The notes beneath the pieces are model-generated. The model saw nothing but the letters and a program-made list of their open reading frames with translations, made no database searches and was not told where the DNA came from. The translations under genes and the position numbers were made by a program. Positions 7,967-17,229 of a stretch of DNA of 64,000 nt are shown one piece after another. This stretch comes from an uncultured Clostridia bacterium (GTDB lineage Bacteria > Bacillota > Clostridia > Oscillospirales > Oscillospiraceae). Every line of letters begins with the position of its first letter. The first letter of the stretch is position 1. The stretch is taken from contig CANSAE010000008.1 of assembly GCA_947644595.1 (NCBI GenBank), forward strand, positions 33,525-97,524, written 5' to 3'.

Positions 7967-9898
7967 TTACCCGGCGTAGATCGTACAGCCCGGCAATGCC
8001 GTTTTCAGGGCCGTGACCACATCCGCGGACAGGCCACAGTCCATGAGGTACAGCTCTTTCAGGCCCGTCAGGCCATAAAGCTGGGTCACGTCCGACAGGG
8101 CGCAGTTATCCAGGTGCAGGGTGGTCAGCTTCGTCAGTCCCGACAGGGCAGATACATCGGTCACGCCGGTGCCATCCAGGTACAAGGTGGTCAGCTCCGT
8201 GCAGTAGGCCAGGGGCGCGGCATCGTTCAGGTCCGCGTTCCCCGTGAGGATCAGCTCCTTCAGTCCGGTGCAGGAAGACAGAGCGTACACGTCCCGCAGC
8301 TTATTTTGGGCCAGGTTCAGGTTCGTCAGCTTGTTCATCCCCGCCAGGAAGGTCAGGTCCGACGCGCCGGTGTTCCACAGTTCCAGCACCGTCAGGCCTT
8401 TCAGGCCGGAGATGGGCGTGAAATCAGAAATGCTGTTATTGTTCAGCATCAGAGATGTGACCGCTGTGAGCTGAGAGAGGTTTTTCAGGTCCGTCACGCC
8501 GGCGTTGGAGGCATCCACCGTGGTGGCATCCGCCTCGAATTCCTTGCTGCCCAGAGTCACGGAAAGCTGGTCGTGGATCACGTCACAGTTGGGGATGGCC
8601 GCTTTCAGGGCCTTCACCGCCGCGGCGGTGAGCTGCCCGTTCTCGGAAATATCCAAAGTGGTCAGAGTCTCGATTTTCAGCAGGTCCAAGGCTTTGTCCG
8701 TAAGCTCCGTATCCTTCAGGCCCAATTTTTTCATGGAGGTCATGTAGGACAGGGCGGTGAAGCCGGCAATATCGTTGTCGTCCAGATACAGCTCCGTGAG
8801 CTTGGTCAGGGAGGACAGACTGTTGATGTTGGTCAGCTCATTGTCCCCCAGGTCCAGGTACGTCATGCTCAGAAGCTGACCAAGGGGTGTGATGTCGCTC
8901 ACTTCGTTATCACACAGGCACAGCCAGGTGAGATTGGTGAGGCCTTCCAGGGGGGTCAGGTCCGAGATTTTATTGTTTTTCAGGTTCAATGTCTGGAGCT
9001 CTGTGCACTTGGCAAGGTCGGAAATGTCCTTGATGTCCCTGCCGCTCAGGTCCAGCTCCTTCACATCCGACAGGAAGGTCACGCCGCCGATGGTGAGTTC
9101 CTCCGCCACGGTATCGTCATTGAAGATGCTGCACCGGTCCAGGGCCTCTTTCAGCTCATCGTACTGGGTCTGGGTGATATCGATGCCCTTGATGCTCAGG
9201 GTGGACAGGCTCGTCAGGCGGTACAGGGGGGTGAAGTCCTCTACGGGGTTGTTGTCCAGATATAGGGTCTTTAGACTCCGCAGTCCCTCCAGATCGGACA
9301 GGTCCTTGATGTTGTTGTCCGACAGGGTCAGGGACATGAGGCTGTCCAGGTCCTTCAGGAAAGACAGGTCCTCCAGTTCACATTTTTTCAGGCTCAGGGT
9401 CGACAGGTCCTTGAAGCCGGAGATGGCGTCCAGGTCCTCGGCGGTCAGGCGGACATTTTGCAGGATGATGGCGGTGGTCTCCGGCTCATAGGATTCGCCG
9501 GCGATCAGGATGCCGTCATCCTTCGGCTCGTCCACGCCGGCACGCAGGTCCTGCAGCACCTGCTTGAGCGCCTCCGCCCGCTTGCCTTTGCTGCGGTCGA
9601 TCTGGTCCAGCAGGATGGATTCGGCCTTATCCTGCTGCCCAGAGGCGGCATACACCTTTGCCAGGGCAATGGCGCATTCATCGGTGTCCTTCACCTCGTA
9701 GGCCCGCTCGTAATAGGTGATGGCGGAATCCAGATTTTCCAGCATCAGGTATTCTTCCGCGGCATCCATATAGTTTTCGTACCGGGTATTTTTCCCGTGA
9801 TTCATCACCACGATCACCAGCACGACGGCCAGAAGCACCGCCAAGGCGGCAGCCACGATGATGATGCGTTTGCGATTTTCATACAAGATTTCTTTCAT
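7967..9898 (-). CDS. Membrane-anchored leucine-rich-repeat protein with TPR-like N-terminus
   Basis: The 643-residue protein starts with a short cytoplasmic tail and one membrane helix (about residues 11-32). A TPR-like helical segment follows (about 40-115, with YLMLENLDSAITYYERAYEV). The rest, from about residue 145 to the end, is a long array of roughly 20-22-residue leucine-rich repeats of internalin type (pattern L..L.L..N.I.D...L). With no sorting motif at the C-terminus, the LRR domain is probably displayed outside on the single anchor. LRRs suggest protein binding. It follows the FlK-like gene by 27 bp. The specific role is unknown. Confidence 0.85.
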   Translation of the reverse strand: MKEILYENRKRIIIVAAALAVLLAVVLVIVVMNHGKNTRYENYMDAAEEYLMLENLDSAITYYERAYEVKDTDECAIALAKVYAASGQQDKAESILLDQIDRSKGKRAEALKQVLQDLRAGVDEPKDDGILIAGESYEPETTAIILQNVRLTAEDLDAISGFKDLSTLSLKKCELEDLSFLKDLDSLMSLTLSDNNIKDLSDLEGLRSLKTLYLDNNPVEDFTPLYRLTSLSTLSIKGIDITQTQYDELKEALDRCSIFNDDTVAEELTIGGVTFLSDVKELDLSGRDIKDISDLAKCTELQTLNLKNNKISDLTPLEGLTNLTWLCLCDNEVSDITPLGQLLSMTYLDLGDNELTNINSLSSLTKLTELYLDDNDIAGFTALSYMTSMKKLGLKDTELTDKALDLLKIETLTTLDISENGQLTAAAVKALKAAIPNCDVIHDQLSVTLGSKEFEADATTVDASNAGVTDLKNLSQLTAVTSLMLNNNSISDFTPISGLKGLTVLELWNTGASDLTFLAGMNKLTNLNLAQNKLRDVYALSSCTGLKELILTGNADLNDAAPLAYCTELTTLYLDGTGVTDVSALSGLTKLTTLHLDNCALSDVTQLYGLTGLKELYLMDCGLSADVVTALKTALPGCTIYAG

Positions 9899-9925
9899 AT
9901 TATCCTCCCGCGCAGTGGGCGGTCC

Positions 9926-10324
9926 TTACTTGATCTGCGCTTTTTTCACTTCGGCTTTCGCCAGGAATTTTTCCGACTGGATGATGAACCGCTCATGGGT
10001 CCCGGAGCCGATGGCTCCGGCTTCGTCGTAGGCGGTGACCTTCAGCACCACCCGGCGGCGGTCCACCTCCACGACCTCGGCCTCCGCCCAGTATTTCATG
10101 CCCACAGGGGTGGCTGCGTCATGGGTGACTTCCAGTTTCGTGCCCACGCTGTTCTCCCCCTCGCCGTAATAGGGGCGTATGGCTTCGCAGGCCGCATTCT
10201 CCATGGCCGCGATCATATACGGCGTGGCAAACACCTCCACCGTGCCGGACCCGATGGCCGCGGCGGTCAGTTCATAGGTCACGACGCCGTCCACACGGCC
10301 TTTTGCTCCAACAGGGATTTCCAT
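9926..10324 (-). CDS. FlK-like hotdog thioesterase
   Basis: The 132-residue hotdog-fold protein has the fluoroacetyl-CoA-thioesterase pattern: Thr34 in FATP, Glu42 in AAMENAA and His68 in EVTHDAATPVG. These correspond to the catalytic Thr/Glu/His of FlK. In gut Firmicutes such proteins are common and probably hydrolyse small acyl-CoAs. Fluoroacetate specificity is not implied. It is probably the first gene of a two-gene unit with the LRR protein. Confidence 0.88.
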   Translation of the reverse strand: MEIPVGAKGRVDGVVTYELTAAAIGSGTVEVFATPYMIAAMENAACEAIRPYYGEGENSVGTKLEVTHDAATPVGMKYWAEAEVVEVDRRRVVLKVTAYDEAGAIGSGTHERFIIQSEKFLAKAEVKKAQIK

Positions 10325-10760
10325 CTATGTATTCCTCCTTGCATTCGTACTCGGAATTCTATTGTAACATATCTGAAAGATTTTTCAACGGCTATTGTTT
10401 GGACGAATCGGAGAAAGGAAGGTTCCTTTGTAAATTTTTTGTGACCTAAGCATCCAATCGTCTAATCATAACACCGTAGAGGTTGGAATGGGTGCAGCGG
10501 GAAGTCGGACAAATCGCGTAAGGGCAGGTTCCAAACTCGCCCGGGAACACCGGCGTGTAACGGACAATCGGGCCGGTTTGGAACCGGACCCTACGGATCC
10601 TGAATGGTTCCCGTCAGGAAGAGCGCGACCCACACTTTTTTAATTTTTCTTTTAACGGTTATATTATATTGTAATGTGTGGAAAACTGTGGTATTTTAGA
10701 AGATGGCTTTTGCCAAATAATAACACGCCGACGCCATCGGCGGAGTTCGGAGGAATCAAC
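10325..10760. other. Intergenic region between FlK-like gene and glyS
   Basis: This 436-bp gap separates divergent genes. It contains an imperfect palindrome near 10570-10591 (GGGCCGGTT ... AACCGGACCC, then CCTACGG), similar in layout to the 4007-4025 element. An AT-rich stretch at about 10637-10675 is the likely glyS promoter region. I see no convincing gene, T-box motif or tRNA here. Confidence 0.5.
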
Positions 10761-12182
10761 ATGAAAAACACAGAGAAAACCATGGATAAGATCGTCGCCC
10801 TGTGCAAGGGGCGGGGCTACATCTTCGCCGGAAGCGAAATTTACGGCGGACTGGCCAACACTTGGGACTACGGCCCCCTCGGTGTGGAACTGAAAAACAA
10901 CATTAAACGCGCATGGTGGAAGAAATTCGTCCAGGAAAACCCCTACAACGTCGGGCTGGACGCCGCCATTTTGATGAATCCCCAGGTTTGGGTGGCCTCC
11001 GGTCACGTGGGCGGGTTCTCCGATCCCCTCATGGACTGCAAAGAATGCAAGGAGCGTTTCCGGGCCGATAAGGTCATTGAGGACTGGTGCCAGCAAAGCG
11101 GCTTTACCCTCGACAAGCCCATCGACGCCTTTTCTCAGGCGGAAATGAAGGCTTTCGTGGACGAGCACGAAATTGTCTGCCCCACCTGCGGCAAGCATAA
11201 CTGGACGGATATCCGCCAATTTAACCTCATGTTCAAGACTTTCCAGGGCGTGACTGAGGACGCGAAAAACACTGTGTACCTCCGTCCCGAAACTGCCCAG
11301 GGCATTTTCACCAACTTCGTCAACGTCCAGCGCACCACCCGGCGGAAGCTGCCCTTCGGCATCGCGCAGATCGGCAAGAGCTTCCGCAATGAGATCACCC
11401 CGGGCAACTTCATTTTCCGCGTCCGGGAATTCGAACAGATGGAGCTGGAATTCTTCTGCGAGCCGGACACCGACCTGGAATGGTTCCAGTATTGGCGGGA
11501 GTTCTGCCACAACTGGCTGCTGAGCATCGGTCTGAAGGACGAGAACCTGCGCCTGCGGGACCATGACCCGGAGGAGCTGAGCTTCTATTCCAAGGCCACA
11601 ACGGACTTTGAGTTCCTGTTCCCCTTCGGCTGGGGCGAGCTCTGGGGCGTGGCGGACCGCACGAACTACGACCTGACCCAGCACCAGAATACCTCCGGCA
11701 AGGACCTGACCTATTACGACCAGGAGAAAAACGAGCACTACATCCCCTACGTCATCGAGCCGTCTTTGGGCGTGGAACGCACAGTGCTGAGCGTGCTGTG
11801 CGACGCGTATGACGAGGAAGTGGTGGATGCGGAGAAAAACGACGTGCGCACCGTTTTGCGCCTGCACCCGGCGTTGGCGCCCTTCAAGTGCGCGGTGCTG
11901 CCCCTGTCCAAGAAGCTGGGCGACAAGGCCCGGGAAATCCAGGTCATGCTGTCCAAGTATTTTATGGTGGATTACGACGAGGCCGGCTCCATCGGCAAGC
12001 GCTACCGCCGGCAGGACGAGATCGGCACACCGCTGTGCATCACCGTGGACTTCGCCACCGTGGGCGACGAAAATGCCCCGGCGGACAACTGCGTGACCGT
12101 ACGCGACCGGGACACCATGGAGCAGGTGCGTCTGCCCATTGACCAGCTCATCAACTATATCACGGAGAAAATTGATTTCTAA
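10761..12182 (+). CDS. glyS: Glycyl-tRNA synthetase, dimeric (single-chain) type
   Basis: The 473-residue class II synthetase opens with a [20 protein letters not shown] block, contains [13 protein letters not shown] and motif 2 [20 protein letters not shown], and ends with the anticodon-binding segment [16 protein letters not shown]. This is the alpha2 form common in Firmicutes and archaea, not the alpha2-beta2 form. A GGAGGA ribosome site precedes the ATG at 10761; an earlier in-frame start has no such site. The next gene starts on the base after the stop. Confidence 0.96.
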   Translation: MKNTEKTMDKIVALCKGRGYIFAGSEIYGGLANTWDYGPLGVELKNNIKRAWWKKFVQENPYNVGLDAAILMNPQVWVASGHVGGFSDPLMDCKECKERFRADKVIEDWCQQSGFTLDKPIDAFSQAEMKAFVDEHEIVCPTCGKHNWTDIRQFNLMFKTFQGVTEDAKNTVYLRPETAQGIFTNFVNVQRTTRRKLPFGIAQIGKSFRNEITPGNFIFRVREFEQMELEFFCEPDTDLEWFQYWREFCHNWLLSIGLKDENLRLRDHDPEELSFYSKATTDFEFLFPFGWGELWGVADRTNYDLTQHQNTSGKDLTYYDQEKNEHYIPYVIEPSLGVERTVLSVLCDAYDEEVVDAEKNDVRTVLRLHPALAPFKCAVLPLSKKLGDKAREIQVMLSKYFMVDYDEAGSIGKRYRRQDEIGTPLCITVDFATVGDENAPADNCVTVRDRDTMEQVRLPIDQLINYITEKIDF

Positions 12183-13994
12183 ATGAACGAAACACAAGCA
12201 AATCCCAAATATTTTTGGCTGTGGAACATCAGCTTTGTCCTCTTGTCGGCAGCGGGCATCGGCCTTATGAGCCTGCTGCTGGCTTACGGGGACTACAGCT
12301 GGGGCGTGTTTCTGGGATATTTCACCCACCCGCTCATTTTGCTGCTGAATCTCGTGCCCGTGATACTGCTGGAACTGCTATGCTGGTGTTTCACCGGGCG
12401 GGCGTGGGCAGGGTTTCTGCTCACCGCCGCCGTGGTGCTGGGGGCCAGCACGGGCAGCTATTTCAAGCTTATGTTCCGGGACGACCCCTTCGTGTTCGCG
12501 GACATTTCCAGCATCTCCACAGCCATGGGCGTGGCGGGGAATTATGCCATCGCCATGGACAAGCGGCTGTGGTGCGTGGTGGTATGCGTCATCGCCGGGG
12601 CGGTGTTTTTACTGTTTTTGGTGAAGGGCCGGCCATCGGTCAAGGCACGGGTCATCGGCAGCGTCTGCACGGCGCTGTGCGGCGCGCTGCTGATCCCTGT
12701 TTATGCAAGCGAGACTGTCTATACGCAGAAAACACAGAATCTCGACTATATCAACCAGTGGTCCGCCACGCAAAATTACATCAGCCATGGGTTTGTATAT
12801 CCTTTTCTGCACAGCATCAAGGCTGCTATTGATACGGCGCCGGAGGGCTACAGCAGAAACGGCGTGGAAGCGATGCTGGCGCAGTATCAGGACGCGGACA
12901 TTCCCGAGGACCGGAAGGTGAACATTCTGGCCTTCCAGCTGGAGGGCTTCAACGATTTCACGAACCTAGGCATTCAGGGCATTGACGAGAGCGTGTACAG
13001 AGCATACCATCAAATTGAGGCGGAGGGCTACTCCGGCGACCTGGTGACCAACATCTTCGCCGGGGGCACCATTGACACGGAGCGGTGCTTCCTCACCGGG
13101 TACTACCGGCTGCGGGACTTTCGAAAAAACACCAATTCTTATGTTTGGTACCTCCGGCAGCAGGGATATCAGACCACCGGGAGCCATCCCTGCTACGACT
13201 GGTTTTACAACCGGCGGAACATTATGCCCTGGCTGGGCTTTCAGGAATACCTCTTTTTGGAGGACCATTACGCCGCGCTGACAAACGGCGGCATCGCTTA
13301 TGACAACGTGATGCTGCCCGAGGCACTGCGGCTGTACCGGGAAAAGACGGAAAACGGCCCGGTGTTCGACTTCCACATCACCTATCAGGGCCACGGGCCG
13401 TACACCACCGACAAAGTGGAGTGGGGCGGCAGGGCCTGGGACCCGGCGGGGTATTATGACGTGAGCGAATATGACTACAACGTCATGAACAACTACCTCG
13501 GCTCCGTGCGGGACACCGGGGACCGAATGCTGACGCTGCTGGAGGAACTCCGTGAGGACCCGGTTCCTGTCGTGGTGGTGCTCTACGGCGACCATAACCC
13601 CTGGCTGGGGGACGGGGCCAGCGTGTACGCCGATTTGGGGGTCAATCTGGATACCCACACAGAGGAAGGATTTTTCAATTACTATTCCACCCGGTACGTG
13701 TTCTGGGCCAACGACGCGGCGAAAGACCTGCTGGGCAGTGATTTTACCGGCACAGGCCCGCGGCTGAGCGCCAATTATCTCATGAACGAGCTGTTCGACC
13801 AACTCGGCTGGACGGGTAATGCTTACATGCAGCTGACCCGGGAAGTGCGGGAAGTCCTCCCCGTGGTCACAAGCAACGGATATTTTGTGGAAAATGGTGC
13901 GCTGAAAGAGAATCTGTCTCCGGACGGGGCTGAGGCGCTTTCTGTGCTGGATTGCGCGCAATATGATATGAGACGGAATTTCAAGGAAGAATAA
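12183..13994 (+). CDS. LTA synthase-like phosphoglycerol transferase/sulfatase-fold membrane enzyme
   Basis: The 603-residue protein has five N-terminal membrane helices (about residues 13-170) and an extracellular alkaline-phosphatase-fold domain. Thr296 in GGTIDTE matches the LtaS catalytic threonine, Glu255 in QLEGF a metal ligand, and YGDHNPW a C-terminal metal-binding motif. Such enzymes transfer glycerophosphate from phosphatidylglycerol to lipoteichoic acid or modify other envelope glycans. The acceptor here is not known. It begins directly after the glyS stop. Confidence 0.88.
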   Translation: MNETQANPKYFWLWNISFVLLSAAGIGLMSLLLAYGDYSWGVFLGYFTHPLILLLNLVPVILLELLCWCFTGRAWAGFLLTAAVVLGASTGSYFKLMFRDDPFVFADISSISTAMGVAGNYAIAMDKRLWCVVVCVIAGAVFLLFLVKGRPSVKARVIGSVCTALCGALLIPVYASETVYTQKTQNLDYINQWSATQNYISHGFVYPFLHSIKAAIDTAPEGYSRNGVEAMLAQYQDADIPEDRKVNILAFQLEGFNDFTNLGIQGIDESVYRAYHQIEAEGYSGDLVTNIFAGGTIDTERCFLTGYYRLRDFRKNTNSYVWYLRQQGYQTTGSHPCYDWFYNRRNIMPWLGFQEYLFLEDHYAALTNGGIAYDNVMLPEALRLYREKTENGPVFDFHITYQGHGPYTTDKVEWGGRAWDPAGYYDVSEYDYNVMNNYLGSVRDTGDRMLTLLEELREDPVPVVVVLYGDHNPWLGDGASVYADLGVNLDTHTEEGFFNYYSTRYVFWANDAAKDLLGSDFTGTGPRLSANYLMNELFDQLGWTGNAYMQLTREVREVLPVVTSNGYFVENGALKENLSPDGAEALSVLDCAQYDMRRNFKEE

Positions 13995-14021
13995 GGAAGA
14001 TACGATAAAAGGTGTGTTGAA

Positions 14022-15908
14022 ATGAAAGACGGATTTGTAAAGGTCGCAGCGGCCTCCCCGGTCATCCGGGTGGCAGACCCCGACTACAACGCCGATCGGG
14101 TGATGGAGAGCATCCGGGAAGCACTGAAGCAAGAAGTAAAAGTCCTGGTATTCCCTGAGCTGACGCTCACGGGAGTCACCTGCTATGACCTCATCGGGAT
14201 GCGAAACCTGCTCAACGGCGCGGAAGCGGCACTGTGCAAGGTGGTCGCCGCCACGGAGGATACGGACATCCTTGTGTTCGTTGGCCTGCCCTATGCCGTG
14301 GGAGGACAGCTCTACAGCTGCGCCGCCGCGGTGTACAACGGCGACATCATCGCCATGGTCCCCCGCACGGAGGTGAACGACAGCCCCTTCTGTGTGCCGG
14401 ACGATGAACCGGTGGACATCATCGTGGGCGGCCGGTATGAGACCTGGTTGACCAACGACATCATTTTCCCCAGCAATGTGTGCGATGATCTGGTGGTAGC
14501 CGTGGAGATCGGTGCAGATATGTATGGGCTGGTGCCTACGGGCACGGACGCAGCCGTCAACGGCGCGACGGTCATTGCCCAAATGGCGGCCTTCCCAGCC
14601 ACAGTCGCTTCCACCCAGGAAGCAAAGCTGGACATCCAGTACCGTTCCAAGCATCTGCTGTCCGGCGTCATTATGGCGGCCCCGGGGACCGGGGAATCCA
14701 CCACGGACAATGTGTTCACCGGGCTTTGCATGGCAGCGGAAAACGGCACAGTGCTGGCAAGTCAGGAGCAGGCCAACGCTTTGGCCGTTTCTGAGATCGA
14801 TGTGGACCACATGGCCAATCTCCGACGCAAGACCGGAAGCTTCGGCGGCAGCGCCTTTGCCTACTCCGTGGCGGACTGGGGCACGGAGGAAGCGGAGACG
14901 GTACTTACCCGGTACTATTCCAAAAATCCTCACCTCCCTGCTCTGGAAAAGGATGTGCCCGCTTACTGTCAGCGCATGATCGACATTCAGGTGGACGCAC
15001 TGGTGCACCGCATGGAATATGCCGGGCTGGACCACTGCGTGGTGGGCATCTCCGGCGGCACGGATTCCACTTTGTGCGTGATGGTCTGTGCCATGGCTGT
15101 GCGGAAAATGGGGCTGCCGTCTCAGAACGTGGTGGCCTGCACCATGCCCTGCTTCGGCACCACCAGCCGCACAAAATCCAACGCCATCGTGGTGGCGGAG
15201 CAGTGGGGCTGTGAGGTCCGGGTCATCCATATCGGCGATTCCGTCAATCAGCACTTTGACGATATCGGCCACGCCCGGGATGATTACTCCATCGCCTTTG
15301 AAAACGCCCAGGCCCGGGAACGCACCCAGGTGCTCATGGATATCGCCAATGAGGTCAACGGCCTGAATGTGGGCACCGAGGACCTGAGCGAGTATATCGA
15401 CGGCTGGTGCACCTTCAACGGGGACCACACCAGTATGTACGACGTGAACATGGGTGTGACCAAGACCCAGGTGCGGGCCGCTCTGCGGTATATCGCCTCC
15501 ACCACGGAGGACAAGGTTCTGGCCGCCGCTTTGTGGGACGTGCTGGAATGTCCCGTCAGCCCCGAGCTGCTGCCCCCCTCCGGAGATGAGATCGAGCAGA
15601 AGAGCGAGGAAAGTGTGGGTTCCTATTCCCTGCAGGATTTCTTTACCCACAAGATGCTCATCTGCGGCTTCACCCCCACCAAGACCCTGCGTCTGGCGGA
15701 GATGGCTTATGGAGACGAATTTACCCGGGACGAGCTCATTATGTGGCTCAAGAGCTACTGCACACGGCTTTGCACTCAGCAGTTCAAACGCTCCTGCCTG
15801 ATGGACGGTCCGGCGGTGGAGGCCTTCAGCGTCTCGCCGCGGAACGGCTTTTTGATGCCCAGCGACGCGTCGGCAAATCTGTGGCTTTCCGAGTTGGAAT
15901 CGTTGTAA
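14022..15908 (+). CDS. nadE: NAD+ synthetase with degenerate glutaminase (nitrilase) domain
   Basis: The 628-residue protein has the two-domain layout of glutamine-dependent NadE. The C-terminal synthetase carries the ATP P-loop ISGGTDSTL and later DLSEYIDGWCT. In the N-terminal nitrilase-like domain the Glu is kept (FPELTLTG, Glu46). The catalytic Lys position reads VPRTE (Arg115), and the catalytic Cys position, usually EICEDLW, reads EIGADMY (Gly164). Two of the three triad residues therefore appear lost. The enzyme probably amidates nicotinate adenine dinucleotide with free ammonia or ammonia from a partner. It lies 27 bp after the LtaS-like gene. Confidence 0.92.
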   Translation: MKDGFVKVAAASPVIRVADPDYNADRVMESIREALKQEVKVLVFPELTLTGVTCYDLIGMRNLLNGAEAALCKVVAATEDTDILVFVGLPYAVGGQLYSCAAAVYNGDIIAMVPRTEVNDSPFCVPDDEPVDIIVGGRYETWLTNDIIFPSNVCDDLVVAVEIGADMYGLVPTGTDAAVNGATVIAQMAAFPATVASTQEAKLDIQYRSKHLLSGVIMAAPGTGESTTDNVFTGLCMAAENGTVLASQEQANALAVSEIDVDHMANLRRKTGSFGGSAFAYSVADWGTEEAETVLTRYYSKNPHLPALEKDVPAYCQRMIDIQVDALVHRMEYAGLDHCVVGISGGTDSTLCVMVCAMAVRKMGLPSQNVVACTMPCFGTTSRTKSNAIVVAEQWGCEVRVIHIGDSVNQHFDDIGHARDDYSIAFENAQARERTQVLMDIANEVNGLNVGTEDLSEYIDGWCTFNGDHTSMYDVNMGVTKTQVRAALRYIASTTEDKVLAAALWDVLECPVSPELLPPSGDEIEQKSEESVGSYSLQDFFTHKMLICGFTPTKTLRLAEMAYGDEFTRDELIMWLKSYCTRLCTQQFKRSCLMDGPAVEAFSVSPRNGFLMPSDASANLWLSELESL

Positions 15909-15911
15909 CAC

Positions 15912-15945
15912 AAGTATCCCCCTCCCGGTAGGGAGGGGGATACTT
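15912..15945 (+). terminator. Terminator of nadE
   Basis: AAGTATCCCCCTCCC and its complement form a 15-bp stem around a 4-nt loop, followed shortly by a T run. Confidence 0.8.
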
Positions 15946-15963
15946 CCGTTTTTTGTATGCGCA

Positions 15964-16320
15964 TCATTCAATGGGGAGACCATGCTGCTTCAGGAAAGAG
16001 AGCTTGTCCCAATAGCCCCGCTGGAACAAAATCTTTTCGTTGACCACCTGAAAAAATCCGCAGCCGCGCAGACCCGAGGGGTCCCTCCATTCCAAAATGG
16101 CCCACTGTCCATCCTCAAAGATGTGCTCCACGATGCAGACCATGGGCGCCGCTGCAAACTCATTGCAGAACATCTCTCTGATTGCCGCGGCGCCCACAAC
16201 GGCCTCGTTGGCAACTTGATGGTTGACCGCGTTCTCATGATACAGCACGGCAATTGCGTCCGCGTCACCGGCATTGAATGCGTCTACCCATTGATGGACA
16301 ATGTCTTTTGGCCTGTACAT
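15964..16320 (-). CDS. SnoaL-like / NTF2-fold protein
   Basis: The 118-residue protein starts MYRPKDIVHQWVDAFNAGDA, with the HENAVNHQV and WAILEWRDPSG segments of SnoaL-like polyketide-cyclase-fold proteins. The family covers isomerases and small binding proteins, so function is open. The ATG at 16320 is chosen because the predicted transcription start (about 16345) lies downstream of the longer alternative at 16380. It is a single gene with its own promoter. Confidence 0.8.
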   Translation of the reverse strand: MYRPKDIVHQWVDAFNAGDADAIAVLYHENAVNHQVANEAVVGAAAIREMFCNEFAAAPMVCIVEHIFEDGQWAILEWRDPSGLRGCGFFQVVNEKILFQRGYWDKLSFLKQHGLPIE

Positions 16321-16351
16321 GGCATCTCTCTTCTTTCCGGCATTTGATTTG

Positions 16352-16380
16352 ATTATAGCATAGGCACCGGACCGGTGCAA
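16352..16380 (-). promoter_or_regulatory. Promoter of the SnoaL-like gene
   Basis: On the reverse strand TTGCAC (16375-16380) and TATAAT (16352-16357) are 17 bp apart. The spacer and -35 contain the palindrome CACCGGACCGGTG, a possible operator. Confidence 0.75.
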
Positions 16381-16398
16381 CCAGGTTTGTGCTTTCTA

Positions 16399-16427
16399 TT
16401 GAAATCATGACAACTTTCGGGTACAAT
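16399..16427 (+). promoter_or_regulatory. Promoter of coaX
   Basis: TTGAAA (16399-16404) and TACAAT (16422-16427) have a 17-bp spacer, 32 bp before the coaX start. Confidence 0.75.
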
Positions 16428-16458
16428 AGAACTATGAAATAATTATGGAGTGATTTTT

Positions 16459-17229
16459 ATGATTTTAGCGGTGGATATCGGCAACACCCATGTGTGCGTG
16501 GGGACGCTGGAGGGGCTGGAGACGAAAACCATGTACCGGCTGCAGACCAATATCGGGCGGACCGAGGCAGAATACGCGGTGCTCATGCAGCAGCTCATTG
16601 TCTTGACCGGGATGGGGAACGTGCGGTACGAGGGGGCCATTATTTCCTCCGTGGTGCCGCAGCTTACCGGCGTGCTCAGGAACGCTGTGAAGCTGGTCAC
16701 CGGGTGCGAGCCCATCATCGTCGGTCCCGGGGTCAAGACCGGGCTGAACATCCGAATTGACGACCCCTCCTCCCTGGGCGCGGATATGGTGGTGGGCGCG
16801 GTGGCGGCGCTGCATAAGTACACACCTCCGCTCATCCTCATCGATATGGGGACTGCCACCACGGTTTCCGTGCTGGACGCCAAGGGCTGCTTTTTGGGCG
16901 GTGCGATTTTGGCGGGGGTGAATCTGAGCCTGAACGCTCTGAATTCCGGCACCAGCCAGTTGCCGAAAATCGACCTGCACAACCCCGGTAAGGTCATCGG
17001 CAGCAACACCGAGGAGTGCATGAAGTCCGGCGCTGTTTACGGCACCGCCTGCATGCTCGACGGCATCATCGACCGCATGGAGGCAGAACTGGGCACAAAA
17101 ACCACGATCATCGCCACCGGCGGACTGGCTCCAGTCATCATGCGGCACTGCACTCATAAGATCCTGCTGGAGGACGACCTGCTGATGCTGGGGCTGGGCG
17201 TCATTTATGAAAAGAACGCGAAACGGTGA
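16459..17229 (+). CDS. coaX: Type III pantothenate kinase
   Basis: The 256-residue protein has the CoaX phosphate-1 motif DIGNTHVCVG near the start, the GADMVVGAVAA block, LIDMGTATTVSVLD (phosphate-2) and IIATGGLAPVI. It phosphorylates pantothenate in the first step of CoA synthesis. A GGAGT site precedes the ATG at 16459, so the in-frame GTG at 16450 is not used. It overlaps the next gene by 4 nt (GTGA). Confidence 0.95.
   Translation: MILAVDIGNTHVCVGTLEGLETKTMYRLQTNIGRTEAEYAVLMQQLIVLTGMGNVRYEGAIISSVVPQLTGVLRNAVKLVTGCEPIIVGPGVKTGLNIRIDDPSSLGADMVVGAVAALHKYTPPLILIDMGTATTVSVLDAKGCFLGGAILAGVNLSLNALNSGTSQLPKIDLHNPGKVIGSNTEECMKSGAVYGTACMLDGIIDRMEAELGTKTTIIATGGLAPVIMRHCTHKILLEDDLLMLGLGVIYEKNAKR

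Noticed and set aside
12966..15983. Very long reading frame on the minus strand (about 1005 codons).
   Set aside because: It runs antisense to the LTA-synthase-like gene and nadE, which have clear domains. The composition (many His, Val, Gly) is typical of the shadow of GC-rich genes.
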